Positions 1 through 10,886 are shown, counted from the first letter of the stretch. The stretch is 64,000 bases of DNA from Leptospirales bacterium (GCA_019694655.1 JAIBBN010000001.1:310001-374000), one strand, 5' to 3'. Numbers and translations are program-made. Notes: generated by a model not told the origin, from the sequence alone.

Positions 1-336
1 CACGCGCAACTCAAGGCGTTCGTAGCTGCTGATGCGACAGCCAACGGAACGCTGCAGGCTTTCGCGAGCGCGCAACTCAACAAAGACCGGACACTCCAGC
101 GTTTCTACGCCGGCGCCGCTCAGAACCAGCATCAGATGAACAGATCGCGGCGCAGGCATTCGGTTCGCCACGCTGACGCGAAACGCGCTGTAACCATTCG
201 CCGCGCTCTGCTCAGGGCTAACGCTGATATGGATTCCGCCTTCGCGCACGCTCCTCCCGACCGGCAGGGATAGCAGGGGCGGCGTCGCTATCAAAGCGAT
301 GCCGGCGACCAGAAAAAACGCGCTGCGAATTGCCAT
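1..336 (-). CDS. Exported protein of unknown function, 5' part only
   Basis: The reading frame opens with ATG at 336-334 and runs without a stop off the left edge, giving 112 codons. Residues 1-25 look like a Sec signal peptide: a short basic start (MAIRS), a hydrophobic core rich in F, L, I and A, and a PPLLSLP stretch. The rest alternates polar and hydrophobic residues as in a beta-sandwich, and contains two cysteines (C82, C100) that could form a disulfide outside the cytoplasm. It diverges from gltB with about 225 bases between. I do not recognise a family. The coding reading is supported by the clean open frame and the signal peptide. Confidence 0.6.
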   Translation of the reverse strand, partial: MAIRSAFFLVAGIALIATPPLLSLPVGRSVREGGIHISVSPEQSAANGYSAFRVSVANRMPAPRSVHLMLVLSGAGVETLECPVFVELRARESLQRSVGCRISSYERLELRV

Positions 337-561
337 CGATACGAATCGGTCCTCGTTGCAGGCACTTCGCAATCACAAATCTATCCTGCGGCGCCTGTTT
401 TTTGGGCGCCATGCGCTGCCTTCTGCAGAAGTCGCAAGGCTTCGGGCAAGGAGTCGCTATTTGCGGCGCCAACTCTATATTTACATAGCGGGGCCGCTTG
501 CAGATCGTGGCCTGTACGGCTGCCGCGCACAGCAGACGGCGGCCGTAAGGGTGCGCAGCTC

Positions 562-3500
562 ATGGAACAGCCTAATACGCAGCCAGACTACGTAGCGCCG
601 GGCCTGCCACGGTCCCAGGGCATGTACGATCCAGCACAGGAGAAAGACTCCTGCGGCGTTGGCTTTGTCGTCGATATCACCGGTAAAAAATCGCGGCGCA
701 CCATCGACATGGGGCTGACCTCGATCATCAATCTCGAACATCGCGGCGCAGTTGGCGCCGATCCGGAGACCGGCGACGGTTCGGGCATTCTGATCCAGCT
801 TCCGGACGTTTTTTTTCGGCGGGTCTGCGGCGAGCAATCGCTCAAGTTGCCGGCGGCCGGACGCTACGCCGTCGGATTTATCTATCTGCCGCAAAATCCC
901 ACGACGCGTAAGGCGCTGGAGACGCTTATCGAAAAAGTCGTGGTCGATGAGAATCAAAACTTCCTGGGCTGGCGCGACGTTCCGGTAGACCCGCGCGTGC
1001 CCGGCGAAGGCGCCCGCAAGACAGCGCCCTATTTGCGGCAATGCTTTGTGGGCGCCTCCGAGGATATTGCCAGCATCGACGAATTTGAGCGGCGACTGTA
1101 CTTGATCCGCCGCATCATCGACCGCCGCGTGCGCGCTGAGTACAAGCTCGATCGTTCTAAGTACTACGTAGCATCTTTCAGCTGTCGCACAATCATCTAC
1201 AAGGGCATGCTCATGGCCCAACAGTTGATCGACTTTTATAAGGATCTCAGCGCCCCGGATATGGAGTCGGCGCTGGCGCTGATCCACCAGCGCTATTCCA
1301 CCAATACCTTTCCTACCTGGGATCTGGCGCAGCCCTTCCGTCAGATTGCGCACAACGGAGAGATCAATACCGTCCGCGGCAACAAGAACTGGATGGAAGC
1401 GCGGCAGATGGCCATGGAGTCTTCGATCTATGGCAAGGATCTGCGGCGGATGCTGCCAATCATTATGGAAGGCCAGAGCGATTCGGCGACCTTTGATTCC
1501 GTTCTGGAATTGCTGGTAATGGGCGGACGCACCATCCCGCACGCCATCATGATGATGATTCCCGAGGCCTGGTCCAAGAATCAGGCGATGGACCCTGACC
1601 GTCGCAATTTCTACGAATACCATGCCACGATGATGGAGCCCTGGGACGGTCCGGCGGCGGTGGCCTTTACCGATGGAGAGATCATCGGCGCAACCCTGGA
1701 TCGCAATGGCCTGCGCCCGGCGCGCTACATTATTACTCGCGACAACCTGGTGCTGATGGCCTCCGAGGTTGGCGCCGTCGACGTTGATCCGGCGAACATC
1801 GCCTACAATGGCAAGCTGCAGCCGGGCAAGATGCTATTGATTGATCTTCGCGAACAACGCATTGTTGCTGACGAAGAAATCAAGCAACGGATCTGCACGC
1901 AGCAGCCCTACGGCGAGTGGGTGCAGCAGAATCTGGTGCGACTCAATGAGTTGCCGGATCCGCCCTTTGTGCATCTTCCCGACCATGAGACGGTGCTGGA
2001 GCGGCAGCGCGCCTTTGGCTATAGCACGGAAGACCTGCACCTGACGATGCGGCCGATGGCTATCAATGGTCAGGAACCAATCGGTTCGATGGGCGTTGAC
2101 GCCGCGCTGGCCGTGCTTTCCGAAAAGCCGCAGCCGCTCTTTCGCTATTTCAAGCAGCAGTTTGCCCAGGTTACCAATCCGCCCATCGATCCGATCCGCG
2201 AGGAGCTGGTCATGGAGCTGACCGCCTATATTGGTCCGGAAGGCAACCTGCTGGGGGAGACGCCGGGCCAGGCCCATCGATTGGAACTGGAACATCCGGT
2301 GCTCACCAACAAGGACCTCGAGAAAATCCGCAATATCGCCAGCGGCATTTTCAAGACCAAGACCATCAATATCCTCTTCGATCCGGATGCCAAACATGGC
2401 ATGCGCAATCGCCTGGATCAGGTTTGCGATGAAGCCGCCGATGCTGTGCGCCAGGGCTTCAACCTGATTATCCTCAGCGACCGCGGCGTAGCCGTCAATA
2501 TGGCGCCCATCCCCAGTCTGCTGGCAACCTCCGCCGTGCACCATTTCCTGATTCGTGCTGGCATGCGCACGCGCACCGGACTGATCATTGAATCAGGCGA
2601 GCCGCGCGAGGTATCGCATTTTGCCTTGCTTCTGGGTTACGGTGCCAATGGCGTGAATCCTTACCTTGCATTTGAATCTTTGCACGATATGCATCGCAAC
2701 GGGCATTTGCCGGAGCTGAAGGACGTCCGCGATGCGCGCAAACACTACATCAAGTCGGTCGGCAAGGGATTGCTGAAGATATTCAGCAAGATGGGCATTT
2801 CCACACTGCAGAGCTACTGCGGCGGACAGAATTTTGAAGCCGTGGGGCTGGACTCGGAGCTGGTCAGTCTCTATTTCACCGGCACCCCGTCGCGCGTCGA
2901 GGGACTGTCCCTGGAAATGCTGGAAGAGGAGACCCTGCGGCGTCACCGCGCCGCCTACGATCCAACCTTTTATCCGGAACGACTGGATCCGGGCGGGGTG
3001 CATCAATACCGCAAGGATGGCGAGGCCCATTTGCTCAGCCCCATGGCGCTGCATTTGCTGCAGTATGCTACGCGCACCAACAACTACGAGACTTACAAAA
3101 AGTACGCCGAGCAGATCAACGATCAGAACCGCAGTCATGTTACGCTGCGCTCGCTCTTTGAATTCGAATCCGCGGCGCAGCCATTGCCGCTGGAAGAGGT
3201 GGAGTCGGTAGAAGAGCTGATGAAGCGCTTTGCCACCGGCGCGATGAGCTTTGGTTCGATCTCCTGGGAAACGCATACCGACCTGGCAATCGCTATGAAT
3301 CGCATTGGCGGGCGTTCCAATACCGGCGAGGGCGGCGAAGATCCGATTCGCTTCAAGCCCCTGGCAAACGGCGACAATATGCGTTCGGCGATCAAGCAGG
3401 TCGCTTCCGGCCGCTTTGGCGTAACCGCCAACTATCTGGTCAACGCCGACGAATTGCAGATCAAAATGGCTCAGGGCGCCAAGCCCGGCGAGGGCGGTCA

Positions 3501-5136
3501 GTTGCCCGGACACAAGGTGGATCGCAACATCGCGCGCATCCGCTTTTCAACGCCAGGCGTTACCTTGATCAGCCCGCCGCCGCACCACGACATCTACTCC
3601 ATCGAGGATCTCAAGCAATTGATCTTCGACTTGAAGAACGTCAATCCAAAGGCGCGCATCAGTGTGAAGCTGGTCAGCGAGGTAGGAGTGGGCACCGTTG
3701 CCGCTGGAGTGGCCAAGGCGCACGCCGACCACATTCTGATCAGCGGGCACGATGGCGGAACGGGGGCCAGTCCGGTGAGCTCCATCCACAATGCCGGAAC
3801 GCCGTGGGAACTGGGCTTATCGGAAGCGCACCAGACCCTGGTCATCAACGGACTGCGCGACCGCGTCTGGGTGCAGGTCGATGGCAAGATGCTCACTGGT
3901 CGCGACGTTGTAATCGGCGCTTTGCTGGGCGCAGACGAGTTTGGCTTTTCCATTGCACCTTTGATCAGCCTCGGCTGCATCATGATGCGCAAGTGCCATC
4001 TGAACACCTGCCCCGTCGGCGTAGCAACGCAGGACCCGGAACTGCGCAAGAAGTACATGGGCGATCCACAATACGTGGTGAATTACATGCGTTTTGTTGC
4101 TCAGGAAACCCGGGAAATCATGGCGCAAATGGGCGTGCGCAAGCTGGAGGAATTGATCGGGCGCTCCGATCGACTGAAGGTAAGACGCCCGCGGGATCAC
4201 TGGAAAGCGCGCGGACTGGACTTCACTCGCGTTCTCTCGCTGGTAGAGCCAGCCTACAATACCGAACTCCATCGCGTGCGCGCCCAGGATCATGGCCTCG
4301 AGCAGCAACTGGATCTGCAGTTGATCGAACAGTCGCGGCCCGCTCTTGAAGAGCGTCGCGCCGTGCAGATTGCGCTGCCAGTTCGCAACACCAATCGTAC
4401 AGTCGGCGCCATGCTTTCGGGCGAGGTGGCCATGCGCTATGGCGATGAAGGCTTGCCCGATGGGACGATTCGCATCGATCTTACTGGCGTTGCCGGGCAA
4501 AGCTTTGGGGCCTTTCTGGCCAGCGGCATTGACATGCGCCTGTGCGGGCAGGCCAACGACTACGTTGGCAAAGGCCTATCCGGCGGCCGGCTTTCTATTC
4601 GGACGCCAGGCGAGTCCAAGTTCGAAGCGGCCAGCAACATCATCGTCGGCAACACTTGCCTGTATGGCGCAACCAGCGGCGAGGCCTACTTCCAGGGGAT
4701 GGCCGGCGAACGTTTTGCTGTGCGCAATTCGGGAGCTCGAGCGGTAGTTGAGGGGCTCGGCGAGCACGGTTGCGAATACATGACCGGCGGCCGCGTGGTC
4801 GTGCTGGGGCCGACCGGGCGCAATTTTGGCGCCGGCATGTCCGGCGGCTTTGCCTACGTCTGGGACCCGGAGGAAAAGTTTTCCACAATGCTGAATTCGG
4901 AGATGGTAGATCTCGAGCCTGTCGTCGAAGCCGATGATATCGATGAATTGTTGCACCTGGTCACGCGGCACTTCGAATATACCGGATCGCCCCGGGCGCG
5001 CTTGATCCTCGATCACTGGGCGCAGCACTTGAAGCGCTTCGTTAAGGTTGTGCCAGGGGACTACAAGATAGCGCTGCAGAAGATGGAAGAAGAAAAATCC
5101 ATGGAACTAGAGGAAGCGGAGGCTGCGCCGCGCTAA
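562..5136 (+). CDS. gltB: Glutamate synthase large subunit
   Basis: Large subunit of glutamate synthase (GOGAT), which makes two glutamates from glutamine and 2-oxoglutarate in ammonium assimilation. At 1524 residues it has the family's usual length. An N-terminal class II glutamine amidotransferase domain follows a short propeptide; the nucleophile is Cys31 in the DSCGVGF motif. The central domain, the FMN-binding synthase domain and the C-terminal GXGXG beta-helix follow in order. Cys1139, Cys1145 and Cys1150 (C-x5-C-x4-C) form the [3Fe-4S] site. ATG 562 has a purine stretch (taaggg) upstream. The partner gltD is at 8086, not adjacent: three signalling or envelope genes lie between them on the same strand. 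Confidence 0.97.
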   Translation: MEQPNTQPDYVAPGLPRSQGMYDPAQEKDSCGVGFVVDITGKKSRRTIDMGLTSIINLEHRGAVGADPETGDGSGILIQLPDVFFRRVCGEQSLKLPAAGRYAVGFIYLPQNPTTRKALETLIEKVVVDENQNFLGWRDVPVDPRVPGEGARKTAPYLRQCFVGASEDIASIDEFERRLYLIRRIIDRRVRAEYKLDRSKYYVASFSCRTIIYKGMLMAQQLIDFYKDLSAPDMESALALIHQRYSTNTFPTWDLAQPFRQIAHNGEINTVRGNKNWMEARQMAMESSIYGKDLRRMLPIIMEGQSDSATFDSVLELLVMGGRTIPHAIMMMIPEAWSKNQAMDPDRRNFYEYHATMMEPWDGPAAVAFTDGEIIGATLDRNGLRPARYIITRDNLVLMASEVGAVDVDPANIAYNGKLQPGKMLLIDLREQRIVADEEIKQRICTQQPYGEWVQQNLVRLNELPDPPFVHLPDHETVLERQRAFGYSTEDLHLTMRPMAINGQEPIGSMGVDAALAVLSEKPQPLFRYFKQQFAQVTNPPIDPIREELVMELTAYIGPEGNLLGETPGQAHRLELEHPVLTNKDLEKIRNIASGIFKTKTINILFDPDAKHGMRNRLDQVCDEAADAVRQGFNLIILSDRGVAVNMAPIPSLLATSAVHHFLIRAGMRTRTGLIIESGEPREVSHFALLLGYGANGVNPYLAFESLHDMHRNGHLPELKDVRDARKHYIKSVGKGLLKIFSKMGISTLQSYCGGQNFEAVGLDSELVSLYFTGTPSRVEGLSLEMLEEETLRRHRAAYDPTFYPERLDPGGVHQYRKDGEAHLLSPMALHLLQYATRTNNYETYKKYAEQINDQNRSHVTLRSLFEFESAAQPLPLEEVESVEELMKRFATGAMSFGSISWETHTDLAIAMNRIGGRSNTGEGGEDPIRFKPLANGDNMRSAIKQVASGRFGVTANYLVNADELQIKMAQGAKPGEGGQLPGHKVDRNIARIRFSTPGVTLISPPPHHDIYSIEDLKQLIFDLKNVNPKARISVKLVSEVGVGTVAAGVAKAHADHILISGHDGGTGASPVSSIHNAGTPWELGLSEAHQTLVINGLRDRVWVQVDGKMLTGRDVVIGALLGADEFGFSIAPLISLGCIMMRKCHLNTCPVGVATQDPELRKKYMGDPQYVVNYMRFVAQETREIMAQMGVRKLEELIGRSDRLKVRRPRDHWKARGLDFTRVLSLVEPAYNTELHRVRAQDHGLEQQLDLQLIEQSRPALEERRAVQIALPVRNTNRTVGAMLSGEVAMRYGDEGLPDGTIRIDLTGVAGQSFGAFLASGIDMRLCGQANDYVGKGLSGGRLSIRTPGESKFEAASNIIVGNTCLYGATSGEAYFQGMAGERFAVRNSGARAVVEGLGEHGCEYMTGGRVVVLGPTGRNFGAGMSGGFAYVWDPEEKFSTMLNSEMVDLEPVVEADDIDELLHLVTRHFEYTGSPRARLILDHWAQHLKRFVKVVPGDYKIALQKMEEEKSMELEEAEAAPR

Positions 5137-5222
5137 TCGACGCTCACTGAATTTTATCCAAAATCGACGGAATCGGGCGACAAGGCGCTGGACTCGGGCC
5201 GACTGTACTCTAAAAAGGCGTC

Positions 5223-6059
5223 ATGGCTCTGGACCTGGATAAGATCATCATTCCGCCGCTGTCGGCGGTGGCCTTTGCGGTGATGCGCTTCAATCCGGAT
5301 TCAGAGACCGCCGACAGCAGCGGATTGGAGCGCATCATCCAGCCCGATGAGGGCGTCTGCACGGAAATCCTGCGCGTTGCCAATTCCACATTTTACGGCC
5401 GTTCAGGCCGCGTGAAATCGCTGCGCGACGGCATAACCTTGATCGGACTCAAGTCCTCGCGGAATCTGATTATCCTGCTCTCAACGCGGGCCATGAACGC
5501 CGGACTGAAGGGCGACACCTTTACCAAATACCTGAATGAGTTCACGGTAACCTGCGCGCTGGTTGCCTCGGAGCTGTGTGAAAAATTGAAACTGCCACAG
5601 TACAAAGAAGAGGCCTTCATCGGCAGCCTGCTGCACAAGATTGGCATGACCGTCTTTGCCTTGAACAAGAAGGCGGATTATGCCGACCTGATCAAGCAGG
5701 TGGAGCGCGAGTTTGCCGACCTGACCGAAGCCGAGCGCAAGCGCTATCAAATAGACCATGTTGAAATTGGCCGTCGAGTGATGGAGCGCTGGAATCTTCC
5801 AGAGCAATACCGCGATGTTATTGCCAATCACAACTTCGCCGTCGACCAGATGGAGTCGATGTCCGATCTGGTCAAGGTCACTTCGCTGGCCTCCTTGGCC
5901 AGCCGCGAGATGATGGGTCTGCTTCTCTCTATGGCCGAGCTTGACAAGAAGGCCCGTTTGACTGCGCATCTGAGCGCGCAAGATGCTGTAGCCGGCTTCA
6001 ATGAGTCCTACTACGGGCAGGTAAAGGAGCACGCCTTCTATAAGGCGGCCGTGGGCTAA
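5223..6059 (+). CDS. HDOD domain signalling protein
   Basis: A 278-residue cytoplasmic protein made almost entirely of an HDOD domain, the helical HD-related output module found in bacterial signalling proteins. The hallmark reading is the N-terminal stretch IPPLSAVAFAVMR followed by the VANSTFYGRSGRVKSLRDGI region, typical of HDOD proteins. The metal-binding His-Asp pair of true HD phosphohydrolases is not expected in this family. ATG 5223 has an AAGG ribosome site 5 bases upstream. The stop at 6059 is one base from the start of the receiver-like adenylate cyclase, so the two are almost certainly co-transcribed and may act in one pathway. The target is unknown. Confidence 0.85.
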   Translation: MALDLDKIIIPPLSAVAFAVMRFNPDSETADSSGLERIIQPDEGVCTEILRVANSTFYGRSGRVKSLRDGITLIGLKSSRNLIILLSTRAMNAGLKGDTFTKYLNEFTVTCALVASELCEKLKLPQYKEEAFIGSLLHKIGMTVFALNKKADYADLIKQVEREFADLTEAERKRYQIDHVEIGRRVMERWNLPEQYRDVIANHNFAVDQMESMSDLVKVTSLASLASREMMGLLLSMAELDKKARLTAHLSAQDAVAGFNESYYGQVKEHAFYKAAVG

Positions 6060-6060
6060 C

Positions 6061-7125
6061 GTGGAGGAAGGAAGCGCTAGAATCCTCATTCTCGAAAGCG
6101 ATGCAGAACACGCCAGCTTGCTGGAACGCTACGTAAGCATGATGGGTTTTGATGCGCGCGTGGCTGGCGATGGCGTCAGCGGCATGAAATTGGTGTCCGA
6201 ATGGTCGCCCGATCTGGTCCTGACTGAATTGGAGCTTCCGGAGCTCAGCGGCATGATGGTGCTGAAGGAGCTGAAGTCCAATCCCAGCACTTCCGAAATT
6301 CCCGTCGTGGTCATGTCTTCCCAAAAAGAGGAAGAGGTAATGATCGTTACGCTCTCCAGCGGAGCATCTGACTTTCTGGCCAAGCCAATTCTGATGGCGG
6401 AACTGACCCCCAAGCTGCAGCACGCTCTGGAAATCAAGCGCTATCGCGCCGAACTCAAACTGGTCAACGAGCGGCTGGAGCGCGAAAAGCAGGGTCTGTC
6501 TCGCTTTTTTTCAGAGGATATTGCGTCGCGTATTATCAGCGGCGAAATCGGCGCCAACCTGGGCGGCGACTCGCTGGAAGCCACGATGCTCTTCGTGGAT
6601 ATTCGCGGCTCCACCAGCATCGCCGAAAAAATCCCTGCGGCGGACTTCGCCGCCTTCCTGAATCAGGCGCTTGGCGGCTTCATTCAAGCCATCTTTGAAA
6701 ACAAGGGTTCGGTGAACAAGATTCTGGGCGACGGTCTGCTGGCGACCTTTGGCTGTCCGGCGGCGACCGATGACGATGCCGGCAATGCGTTGCGCGCCGC
6801 CCAGGCAATCCGTGCGAGCCTTGCCGCCTTCAATGCCGCGCGGCCGGCGTACCTGCCCGATCCAATTCAGATTGGCGTAGGCATTGCCAGCGGAAAGGTC
6901 TTTGCTGGAAACATCGGCACTGAGGGACGCCTGGAATATACTGTGCTTGGCGACCCGGTCAATCTTGCGGCGCGCTTGCAAACGCTCTGCAAACGCTTGA
7001 GCGCTGATGTGCTGCTCGATGGCGCAACCCGCGACCGCGCCGGAAACGGCTTCGCCATGGGGGCGCCGGTCAGCGGACATGTTCGCGGAAAATCCATAGA
7101 AGTGGAAATTTTTCCGCTGCAGTAA
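6061..7125 (+). CDS. Receiver-like domain fused to class III adenylate cyclase
   Basis: Residues 5-120 fold like a response-regulator receiver, then a short coiled linker (125-150) leads to a class III nucleotide cyclase (172-350). The cyclase looks active and ATP-specific: metal aspartates D180 and D224, purine-specifying K220 and T294, and transition-state N301 and R305, spaced as in cyanobacterial CyaC. The receiver is degenerate: the phosphate-accepting aspartate is replaced by E56 (DLVLTELELP) and the acidic pair by E12-S13, while the switch Ser86 and Lys108 remain. It may therefore be locked or phosphate-independent. GTG 6061 follows the HDOD stop by one base; the best Shine-Dalgarno-like run (ggaggaagg) lies just inside this start, so the true start may be slightly later at a rare codon. 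Confidence 0.88.
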   Translation: MEEGSARILILESDAEHASLLERYVSMMGFDARVAGDGVSGMKLVSEWSPDLVLTELELPELSGMMVLKELKSNPSTSEIPVVVMSSQKEEEVMIVTLSSGASDFLAKPILMAELTPKLQHALEIKRYRAELKLVNERLEREKQGLSRFFSEDIASRIISGEIGANLGGDSLEATMLFVDIRGSTSIAEKIPAADFAAFLNQALGGFIQAIFENKGSVNKILGDGLLATFGCPAATDDDAGNALRAAQAIRASLAAFNAARPAYLPDPIQIGVGIASGKVFAGNIGTEGRLEYTVLGDPVNLAARLQTLCKRLSADVLLDGATRDRAGNGFAMGAPVSGHVRGKSIEVEIFPLQ

Positions 7126-7224
7126 GCGGCGGGCTGCGGCGGCCGAGCCGCTCAAAGCGGCGCCGCTCTGCATTGACCTGCGCAATTTTCTTGACTCATC
7201 TGATTTTTGAACTCGAGTACCATT

Positions 7225-7992
7225 GTGAAGATGCTGTGCCGGGCTCACGTTGCGTTCTGGTTGCCGCTCATTTTTCTTTCCTGCACTTCGCTGAGCATGC
7301 GTAGCGCCGCTGCCGATGGCGACGCTTGCGCGCGCTACCAACAAGAATTCGAATCGCGCAGCTCAGCGGCGCCGAATGTCGAGGACCTGCGCGTGGCCGG
7401 CGGCGTCGCCGCCTCCGTAACTGCGGCCGGCGCAGTCGCTGTGGCTGAAACGCTGGTTTACGTGGGCGCCGGACTTGCCATCGGGGGACTGCTTTGCGCG
7501 CCCATCATCGCCGCTGAGGCGGCCAGCGATAGCCGCAGCAGCGTTGGCCTGGATTGCCTGGTCCGGCTGAGCTCTGAGGTTACAGCTTCTAACATTGACG
7601 CGGATGGCTACAGCTGGACCCAGAGAACCTGGCAGTCAACGGAATCATTGCGCCTGCGCGATCATGATGCGCTCAGCGAATTGGTGCGCTGGGGCGCCGA
7701 TTGTTTGATGGATCGCAACTATCCGGGCGACGCTCAGGCCGCGCGCCGAAATCTTGCAAGACTGCGTCGCGATGCCGAATTGTGGGATCATCTGTCGGAG
7801 TTTGAAAAACATCAGGTAGCCACAGCTCTAGTTCGCGCCAACGCGGTTTTCGCTGCGGGGCCGCGACAGCCGCCGCCGGCGGCAGCGGCAGAGCCTGGCT
7901 ATCATCCGCTGAGCGATCCCCGACCGCCAGAATCGAATCGACCGTACCGCAGGCCATCGCGGGCCGGCGGCCGTCGTGTAACCCGCTATTGA
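7225..7992 (+). CDS. Putative lipoprotein of unknown function
   Basis: About 255 residues, same strand as its neighbours. From GTG 7225 the product begins with MK, a hydrophobic core and FLSC, which fits the relaxed spirochaete lipobox with Cys20 as the lipid site. A second hydrophobic stretch around residues 58-90 (GGVAASVTAAGAVAV onward) is rich in Ala and Gly and could be a membrane segment. The C-terminal third ends in a Pro/Arg-rich tail. ATG 7231 and TTG 7207 are other possible starts. It lies between the cyclase and gltD and may simply be carried in that transcript. I recognise no family. Confidence 0.6.
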   Translation: MKMLCRAHVAFWLPLIFLSCTSLSMRSAAADGDACARYQQEFESRSSAAPNVEDLRVAGGVAASVTAAGAVAVAETLVYVGAGLAIGGLLCAPIIAAEAASDSRSSVGLDCLVRLSSEVTASNIDADGYSWTQRTWQSTESLRLRDHDALSELVRWGADCLMDRNYPGDAQAARRNLARLRRDAELWDHLSEFEKHQVATALVRANAVFAAGPRQPPPAAAAEPGYHPLSDPRPPESNRPYRRPSRAGGRRVTRY

Positions 7993-8085
7993 GGCGGCGT
8001 ACCGAATTTACACCAACAGCCGGCTGCGGATTTGTGACCTGTAGCGCTTTGCCGGGCGGCAAGCGGCAGTTACGGGCAGGTTGAT

Positions 8086-9531
8086 ATGGGTAAGCCGACA
8101 GGATTCATGGAATACAAGCGCGCCCGTACGGCCTACGAGCCGGCGGAGACGCGCATCAAGCATTGGCGCGAATTCGAAAAGACCTTCGAGGATGATACGG
8201 CGCGGGAACAGGCGGCGCGCTGTATGGACTGTGGCGTTCCCTTTTGCCACGGCGATACCGGCTGCCCCACTGACAATTTGATTCCGGAATGGAATGATCT
8301 GGTCTATCGCGGCCGCTGGAAAGAAGCCCTGGAAAACCTGCACAGCACCAACAATTTTCCGGAATTCACCGGCTGGCTCTGTCCGGCGCCCTGCGAATCG
8401 GCCTGCGTGCTTGGCATCACCGACCCCGCTGTGACCATCAAGCAAATCGAGCGCGCTATTATTGCTCGCGGTTTTGAAGAAGGTTGGGTGGAGCCCAAGC
8501 CGCCGCGCGAAATGACCGGCAAGAGCGCGGCGATCATCGGCAGCGGTCCCGCCGGACTGGCGGCGGCGCAGCAACTGGCGCGCGCCGGCCACGCCGTGAC
8601 GGTATTTGAAAAAGCCGATAAAATTGGCGGACTGCTGCGTTACGGAATTCCCGATTTCAAGATGGAAAAATTTCATATCGATCGCCGGCTCAAGCAAATG
8701 GAGCTAGAAGGCGTTCGCTTTCGCTGCGGCGTTCACGTTGGCGTCGACATAGAAGCTGACCAACTGCTGGCCGAATTTGACGCAGTGATTCTGGCAATGG
8801 GCGCCGAGGATCCCATTCCGCTGCATATCCCTGGGGCCGATTTGCAGGGCGTACACTGGGCCATGGACTACTTGATTCAGGCCAATCGCGTCGTCGCCGG
8901 CGAAAAGGTCGCAAATCAGATTCAGGCGCGGGACAAAAGGGTGATAGTGATTGGCGGGGGAGATACCGGATCCGATTGTATTGGCACGGCCAACCGCCAG
9001 GGCGCGCGCTCGATTATCAATTTCCGTCGCTCGCAGCAGCCGCCAACGGAGCGCCCTGACGATCATCCCTGGCCGCTCTATCCGGAAGTATTTCGAACTT
9101 CAACCAGTCACGAAGAGGGCGTGGAGCGGCATTTTCAAATCAACCCCAGGCAGTTTCGCGGTACAAACGGCAAGGTCACACAGCTGGTCGCCTCCCGCGT
9201 CGAGAAGAATGCCGCTGGACGATTTGAAGAGAAGCCGGACTCCGAAATCGTCTGGGATGCGGACCTGGTGCTGCTGGCTATGGGCTATCGCGGTCCGGTG
9301 CGCTCTGGATTGGTCGAGCAACTGCAAAGCCGCGGTTTGCAGCTGGATGCCAACGGCAATGTGGCCGCCGGCTTTGGTCGAAGCGACGCCGCTTTCAAGA
9401 CCAGCCTGCCCGGCGTCTACGCCTGCGGCGACGTTCGCCGCGGCCAATCGCTGATCGTTTGGGCTATTTCCGAGGGACGGAAGTGCGCCCAGGTAGTGCA
9501 TCACGAATTACTGGCCAGCCTGCGCAAATAA
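8086..9531 (+). CDS. gltD: Glutamate synthase small subunit (NADPH)
   Basis: The 481-residue small subunit supplies electrons from NADPH to GltB. Seven N-terminal cysteines (C46, C49, C54, C60, then C99, C103, C107) belong to the two [4Fe-4S] clusters of the GltD/DPD N-terminal domain. The FAD motif GSGPAG starts at residue 152, followed by GGLLRYGIPDFKM. A second dinucleotide site (VIVIGGGDTGSD) binds NADPH. The C-terminal LPGVYACGDVRRGQSLIVWAI segment is the conserved FAD-contacting end. ATG 8086 has a ggcagg ribosome site. gltD is on the same strand as gltB but about 2.9 kb downstream, after the HDOD, cyclase and lipoprotein genes. Confidence 0.96.
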   Translation: MGKPTGFMEYKRARTAYEPAETRIKHWREFEKTFEDDTAREQAARCMDCGVPFCHGDTGCPTDNLIPEWNDLVYRGRWKEALENLHSTNNFPEFTGWLCPAPCESACVLGITDPAVTIKQIERAIIARGFEEGWVEPKPPREMTGKSAAIIGSGPAGLAAAQQLARAGHAVTVFEKADKIGGLLRYGIPDFKMEKFHIDRRLKQMELEGVRFRCGVHVGVDIEADQLLAEFDAVILAMGAEDPIPLHIPGADLQGVHWAMDYLIQANRVVAGEKVANQIQARDKRVIVIGGGDTGSDCIGTANRQGARSIINFRRSQQPPTERPDDHPWPLYPEVFRTSTSHEEGVERHFQINPRQFRGTNGKVTQLVASRVEKNAAGRFEEKPDSEIVWDADLVLLAMGYRGPVRSGLVEQLQSRGLQLDANGNVAAGFGRSDAAFKTSLPGVYACGDVRRGQSLIVWAISEGRKCAQVVHHELLASLRK

Positions 9532-9584
9532 GGCCGCGGAAAAGAGAGCGGAATGCGGCGCAGACCTAGCAATCAGAGCGCGTC

Positions 9585-10886
9585 CTAAGATCCCATCCGT
9601 ATGGTTTTTGCGACCGGCTCCTGGTCCCTGGCGCCGCTGAACTCCGGCGTGATGTAGAGCGGCGCAAAACCGCCTCCTGGCGTCCGGAAGTTTGTGGTTT
9701 GTCCCTGGTAGAGCCTGGACGCCAGCAGCTGTAGCTGGCCATCATAGACGTAGCTGCGAACGTCCATCTTCAGCCGCTGCTCTTTGCTGATCTGCCGCTC
9801 GGACGGCGGACAATAGGCCTGAGCAATGTAGCCGCCCTTCACGATTTCCGAATAGACGCGAGTGGTCAGTTTCTCGCCGCGATAGGCGCCGCGCGAACCA
9901 AAGCCTGACTCCGGCTTAAAAAACCAGCGTTTCCGATCGCGCCACAAAAGATCTGCATTTTCTTTGCTTACGACGACGCCTGGCATCACACTTTGCTGCA
10001 GTATCTCAATGTGTGATTCATCGATGCCCATCGCCGCCAGTTCCAGCGGGTCGGAAAGCAGCGCCAGATTGCTTTTCTGTGCATATAGTCGATGGTGCAG
10101 CGGATTGGGCGAGAGGGCGACGGTGCGCGCCTGCCAGGCGCTGGCCAGCGCCGCCGAATCCGCATCTTGCAATGCAAAGTCGGTCAGCCGGTTGTAAATC
10201 ATGTCGATGCGCCGGTCTTCATAGTAAAGACCGTCGCTACGATGCTCGAGCTGGCGAGGATCCACGATCAGGGCGTGCAATCCGGCGTCGCGCATCTGCT
10301 TTTGCCAGAGTAAGAATTCCGGAAACAGATACTGCTGCTCGGGTTCGCGGTCGCAAAGTGCGATGGTTTGCAAAGGACGCGAGGCGTCAAAGCGAGCAAA
10401 CTCCGCCAGGAACATTTTCTTGATTGCCTCTTCGGCAATCGCCATCTGTCGTTCCTGCCACTCGGCCAGCGGCGCGATGGCATCGCAGCACTTCAAAATG
10501 GCGCGGCCCAGCGCCAGATTCAAATAAGCGCCGCCGGCATTGGTATTGATTTCGATGAGGCGCGGGCCCTCGGGCGTCATATGAAAATCGTAGCCCATGA
10601 ACATCCCGCGTTCCACTGGCTGATCTACGGCTTCGCTGATTCCCAGACGGCGGCGAAAGCCGGGACTGGCAAGGACCGCCTCAACGCTTCGAATTGCCCG
10701 CTGCATCTTCTGCACCCAGTCCCCGGACAGAAAGACCGGCGCCTCGCTGAACAGGTGCGGACGCTCGGCCAGCAGAGCATCGACCTTATCTGCGGCCAGG
10801 GAAAGCGCGAGCGCACTTTGCAGCCGCTGACGGTCCATGCTAACGCACTGACAGTTTTGATTTAAGGACTCGGCCAGTTTGCCCAT
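9585..10886 (-). CDS. ATP-grasp-like protein of unknown substrate
   Basis: A 433-residue cytoplasmic protein. The segment KPESGFGSRG (about 324-333) looks like the ATP-grasp phosphate-binding loop, and MDVRSYV (D375, R377) with the later ASRLYQGQTTNF and GGGFAPLY stretches looks like the metal- and substrate-binding end. A conserved-looking N-terminal block, MGYDFHMTPEGP then IEINTNAGG (111-119), gives the family its character. I recall similar uncharacterised proteins in proteobacteria. ATG 10886 is preceded by AAGGGG six bases away, which decides this start over an in-frame TTG two codons upstream. It is divergent from msrA. It probably ligates an amine or carboxylate using ATP; the substrate cannot be told. 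Confidence 0.65.
   Translation of the reverse strand: MGKLAESLNQNCQCVSMDRQRLQSALALSLAADKVDALLAERPHLFSEAPVFLSGDWVQKMQRAIRSVEAVLASPGFRRRLGISEAVDQPVERGMFMGYDFHMTPEGPRLIEINTNAGGAYLNLALGRAILKCCDAIAPLAEWQERQMAIAEEAIKKMFLAEFARFDASRPLQTIALCDREPEQQYLFPEFLLWQKQMRDAGLHALIVDPRQLEHRSDGLYYEDRRIDMIYNRLTDFALQDADSAALASAWQARTVALSPNPLHHRLYAQKSNLALLSDPLELAAMGIDESHIEILQQSVMPGVVVSKENADLLWRDRKRWFFKPESGFGSRGAYRGEKLTTRVYSEIVKGGYIAQAYCPPSERQISKEQRLKMDVRSYVYDGQLQLLASRLYQGQTTNFRTPGGGFAPLYITPEFSGARDQEPVAKTIRMGS

Noticed and set aside
481-1623. Long open frame on the minus strand inside gltB
   Set aside because: It is entirely antisense to the intact glutamate synthase gene, and its product shows no domain; GC-rich codon use leaves the opposite frame open.
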